Shown: positions 62,657 to 64,000 of the stretch, one piece after another | How positions within the stretch are numbered: the first letter of the stretch is position 1 | Layout of the letters: each line of letters opens with the position of its first letter | Assembly: GCF_013170805.1 (NCBI RefSeq) | Contig: NZ_CP051293.1 | Location: 5,896,001-5,960,000, forward strand | Length of the DNA stretch: 64,000 nucleotides | Source: Mesorhizobium sp. NZP2077 | Lineage (GTDB): Bacteria; Pseudomonadota; Alphaproteobacteria; Rhizobiales; Rhizobiaceae | Direction: 5' to 3' | Position numbers and translations under genes: made by a program | Notes under the pieces: generated by a model | Seen by the model: only the letters and a program-made list of their open reading frames with translations | Database searches by the model: none | Told to the model about the DNA's origin: nothing

Positions 62657-62986
62657 ATGAACTGGATCGCCATTGGCTCCCTGTCTGACATCCCGCGCCG
62701 TGGCGCGCGCTGCGTCGCCACGCCGGAAGGCAAGGTCGCGGTCTTCCGCACTCAGGACGATCAGGTCTACGCCATCGACGATCACTGCCCGCACAAGGGC
62801 GGCCCGCTCAGCCAGGGCATCGTGCACGGTACGGCGGTGACCTGTCCCCTACACAATTGGGTCATCTCGCTCGAGACAGGCAAGGCGCTTGGTGCCGACG
62901 AGGGCGCGGTGCGCACCGTCCCGGTCAAGGTCGAGGGCGAGCACCTGTTCCTGGCGCTGGAAGCGCTGGCCAGCCGCGCCGCCTGA
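62657..62986 (+). CDS. nirD: Assimilatory nitrite reductase small subunit
   Basis: This 109-residue Rieske-type small subunit has the [2Fe-2S] ligands CxH (DHCPHKGG, about 38-40) and CxxH (CPLHNW, about 58-61), both intact; many NirD proteins have lost them. It partners NirB. The ATG at 62657 has AAGGG and GGAG upstream, right after the palindromic repeat. Confidence 0.9.
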   Translation: MNWIAIGSLSDIPRRGARCVATPEGKVAVFRTQDDQVYAIDDHCPHKGGPLSQGIVHGTAVTCPLHNWVISLETGKALGADEGAVRTVPVKVEGEHLFLALEALASRAA

Positions 62987-62988
62987 AC

Positions 62989-64000
62989 ATGGAGATCGAC
63001 GCGGCACGCGAGGTGAGGACCACCTGCCCCTATTGCGGGGTGGGCTGCGGCGTGCTGGCGAAGGTCGCCGCGGAAGGGCAAGTGTCCGTCCGCGGCGACC
63101 CCGATCATCCCGCGAATTTCGGCCGGCTCTGCTCCAAGGGCTCCGCTCTGGCCGAGACGATCGGCCTTGAGGGCAGGCTGATCCATCCCGAAATCCACGG
63201 CCGCCGGACAGGGTGGAACGAGGCGCTCGACCTCGTTGCATCGACCTTCTCGCAAACCATCGCCGAGCACGGCCCGGATGCGGTCGCTTTCTATGTCTCG
63301 GGCCAGTTGCTGACTGAGGATTATTACCTCGCCAACAAGCTGATGAAGGGCTTCATCGGCTCGGCCAACATCGACACCAATTCGCGCCTGTGCATGGCTT
63401 CGTCCGTCGCCGGCCACCGCCGCGCATTCGGCGCCGACACGGTGCCGGGCACTTACGAGGATCTGGAACTCGCCGATCTCATCGTGCTGGTCGGCTCCAA
63501 CCTCGCCTGGTGCCACCCCGTGCTCTACCAGCGCATCGCCGCGGCCCGGGAAAAGCGGCCGGAGATGAAGATCGTGCTCATCGACCCGCGCCGCACCATG
63601 ACCGCTGATATCGCCGACATGCATCTGGCGATCGCGCCGGATGGCGACGTCGCTTTGTTCACCGGGCTGCTCGGCTGGCTCGGCCAGCACAACGCGCTCG
63701 ACCGAGGCTACATCACCGCTCACACGACCGGCTTCGGGCAGGCGCTTTTCGCCGCCTCGGCGCTCGACCTTGCCGGAATAGCTGCCGCGACGGGCCTCAG
63801 TGAGGATGAACTCACCCGTTTCTACAGCCTGTTCGCCGCCACCGCAAAGACAGTGACCGTCTACAGCCAAGGAGTGAACCAGTCGTCGTCAGGCACCGAC
63901 AAGGTCAACGCCATCATCAACTGTCATCTCGCCACCGGCCGCATCGGCAAGCCGGGAGCCGGCCCGTTCTCGGTGACCGGCCAACCCAACGCCATGGGTG
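62989..64000 (+). CDS. nasA: Assimilatory nitrate reductase catalytic subunit (cut by window end)
   Basis: Partial: 337 codons up to the window edge. The N-terminus has the [4Fe-4S] motif CPYCGVGCGVLAK...LCSKG (about 13-50) followed by the molybdopterin-binding domain (SRLCMASSVAGHRRAFG). It reduces nitrate to nitrite using the molybdenum cofactor. ATG is 2 bp after the nirD stop (TGAACATG). The remaining two-thirds, including the expected C-terminal domains, lie outside. Confidence 0.93.
   Translation, partial: MEIDAAREVRTTCPYCGVGCGVLAKVAAEGQVSVRGDPDHPANFGRLCSKGSALAETIGLEGRLIHPEIHGRRTGWNEALDLVASTFSQTIAEHGPDAVAFYVSGQLLTEDYYLANKLMKGFIGSANIDTNSRLCMASSVAGHRRAFGADTVPGTYEDLELADLIVLVGSNLAWCHPVLYQRIAAAREKRPEMKIVLIDPRRTMTADIADMHLAIAPDGDVALFTGLLGWLGQHNALDRGYITAHTTGFGQALFAASALDLAGIAAATGLSEDELTRFYSLFAATAKTVTVYSQGVNQSSSGTDKVNAIINCHLATGRIGKPGAGPFSVTGQPNAMG

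Noticed and set aside
59966..62827. A 953-codon open frame on the minus strand opposite nirB-nirD.
   Set aside because: It is the antisense shadow of GC-rich nirB, nirD and the end of nrtC, with His/Asp/Arg-rich low-complexity translation and no domain; the sense strand has full catalytic motifs.
1..64000. CRISPR arrays, tRNA or rRNA genes, complete insertion sequences.
   Set aside because: No regularly spaced direct repeats, no cloverleaf-like or rRNA-like sequence, and no intact transposase were noticed by reading; a covariance-model scan was not possible here.

Overview
The window reads as chromosomal sequence from a GC-rich alphaproteobacterium of the Rhizobiales, most likely Mesorhizobium or a close relative. 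This is inferred from the overall protein character, from a FixK-type regulator with FixK/FNR operators, from a NasT/NasS nitrate-assimilation locus, from a GcrA-type small protein and from a palindromic intergenic repeat of the kind common in rhizobia. No rRNA, tRNA, CRISPR array, complete insertion sequence or prophage was seen. The last gene (nasA) runs off the right end.

Layout. 1-3.4 kb: a secreted caspase-like protease gene behind a YceI-OmpA fusion gene, then a GNAT acetyltransferase. 3.5-13.6 kb: a polyamine/opine-type ABC importer (binding protein, ATPase, two permeases), an aldehyde dehydrogenase overlapping an enolase-superfamily dehydratase, a divergent MocR-type regulator and a GMC oxidoreductase. 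13.7-16 kb: an integrase scar, then an H-NOX sensor gene abutting a GGDEF-EAL gene. 16.1-30.5 kb: an oxygen-limitation island made of ackA, a small membrane protein, xfp, an Acg-type nitroreductase homologue, a membrane protein and a DUF6544-like protein on one strand; a lipoyl-like protein, a broken pyridoxamine-oxidase-family gene and a FixK-like regulator on the other; then cydDC and cydABX. FixK/FNR boxes lie in both divergent promoter regions, and a FixJ-like box precedes the regulator, which suggests one circuit.

30.6-38.7 kb: two LysR regulators, a serine hydrolase and a small catabolic operon (zinc alcohol dehydrogenase, DJ-1/PfpI protein, decarboxylase-type amidohydrolase, SDR). 39.2-54.5 kb: an acid-sugar type catabolic region with four enolase-superfamily genes, two RraA-like aldolase candidates, an SMP-30 lactonase, an FMN hydroxyacid oxidase, a NIPSNAP protein, a GntR/FCD regulator and a complete carbohydrate ABC importer. 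The substrate cannot be read from sequence.

54.9-64 kb: nitrate assimilation, nasT-nasS followed by nrtABC-nirBD-nasA. The nrtA leader shows a -24/-12 sigma-54 promoter, an upstream palindrome suited to NtrC, and a two-hairpin ANTAR target whose second hairpin overlaps the left arm of an intrinsic terminator. This gives a complete readable model: nitrogen limitation starts transcription, and NasT, released from NasS by nitrate or nitrite, lets it proceed into the structural genes.
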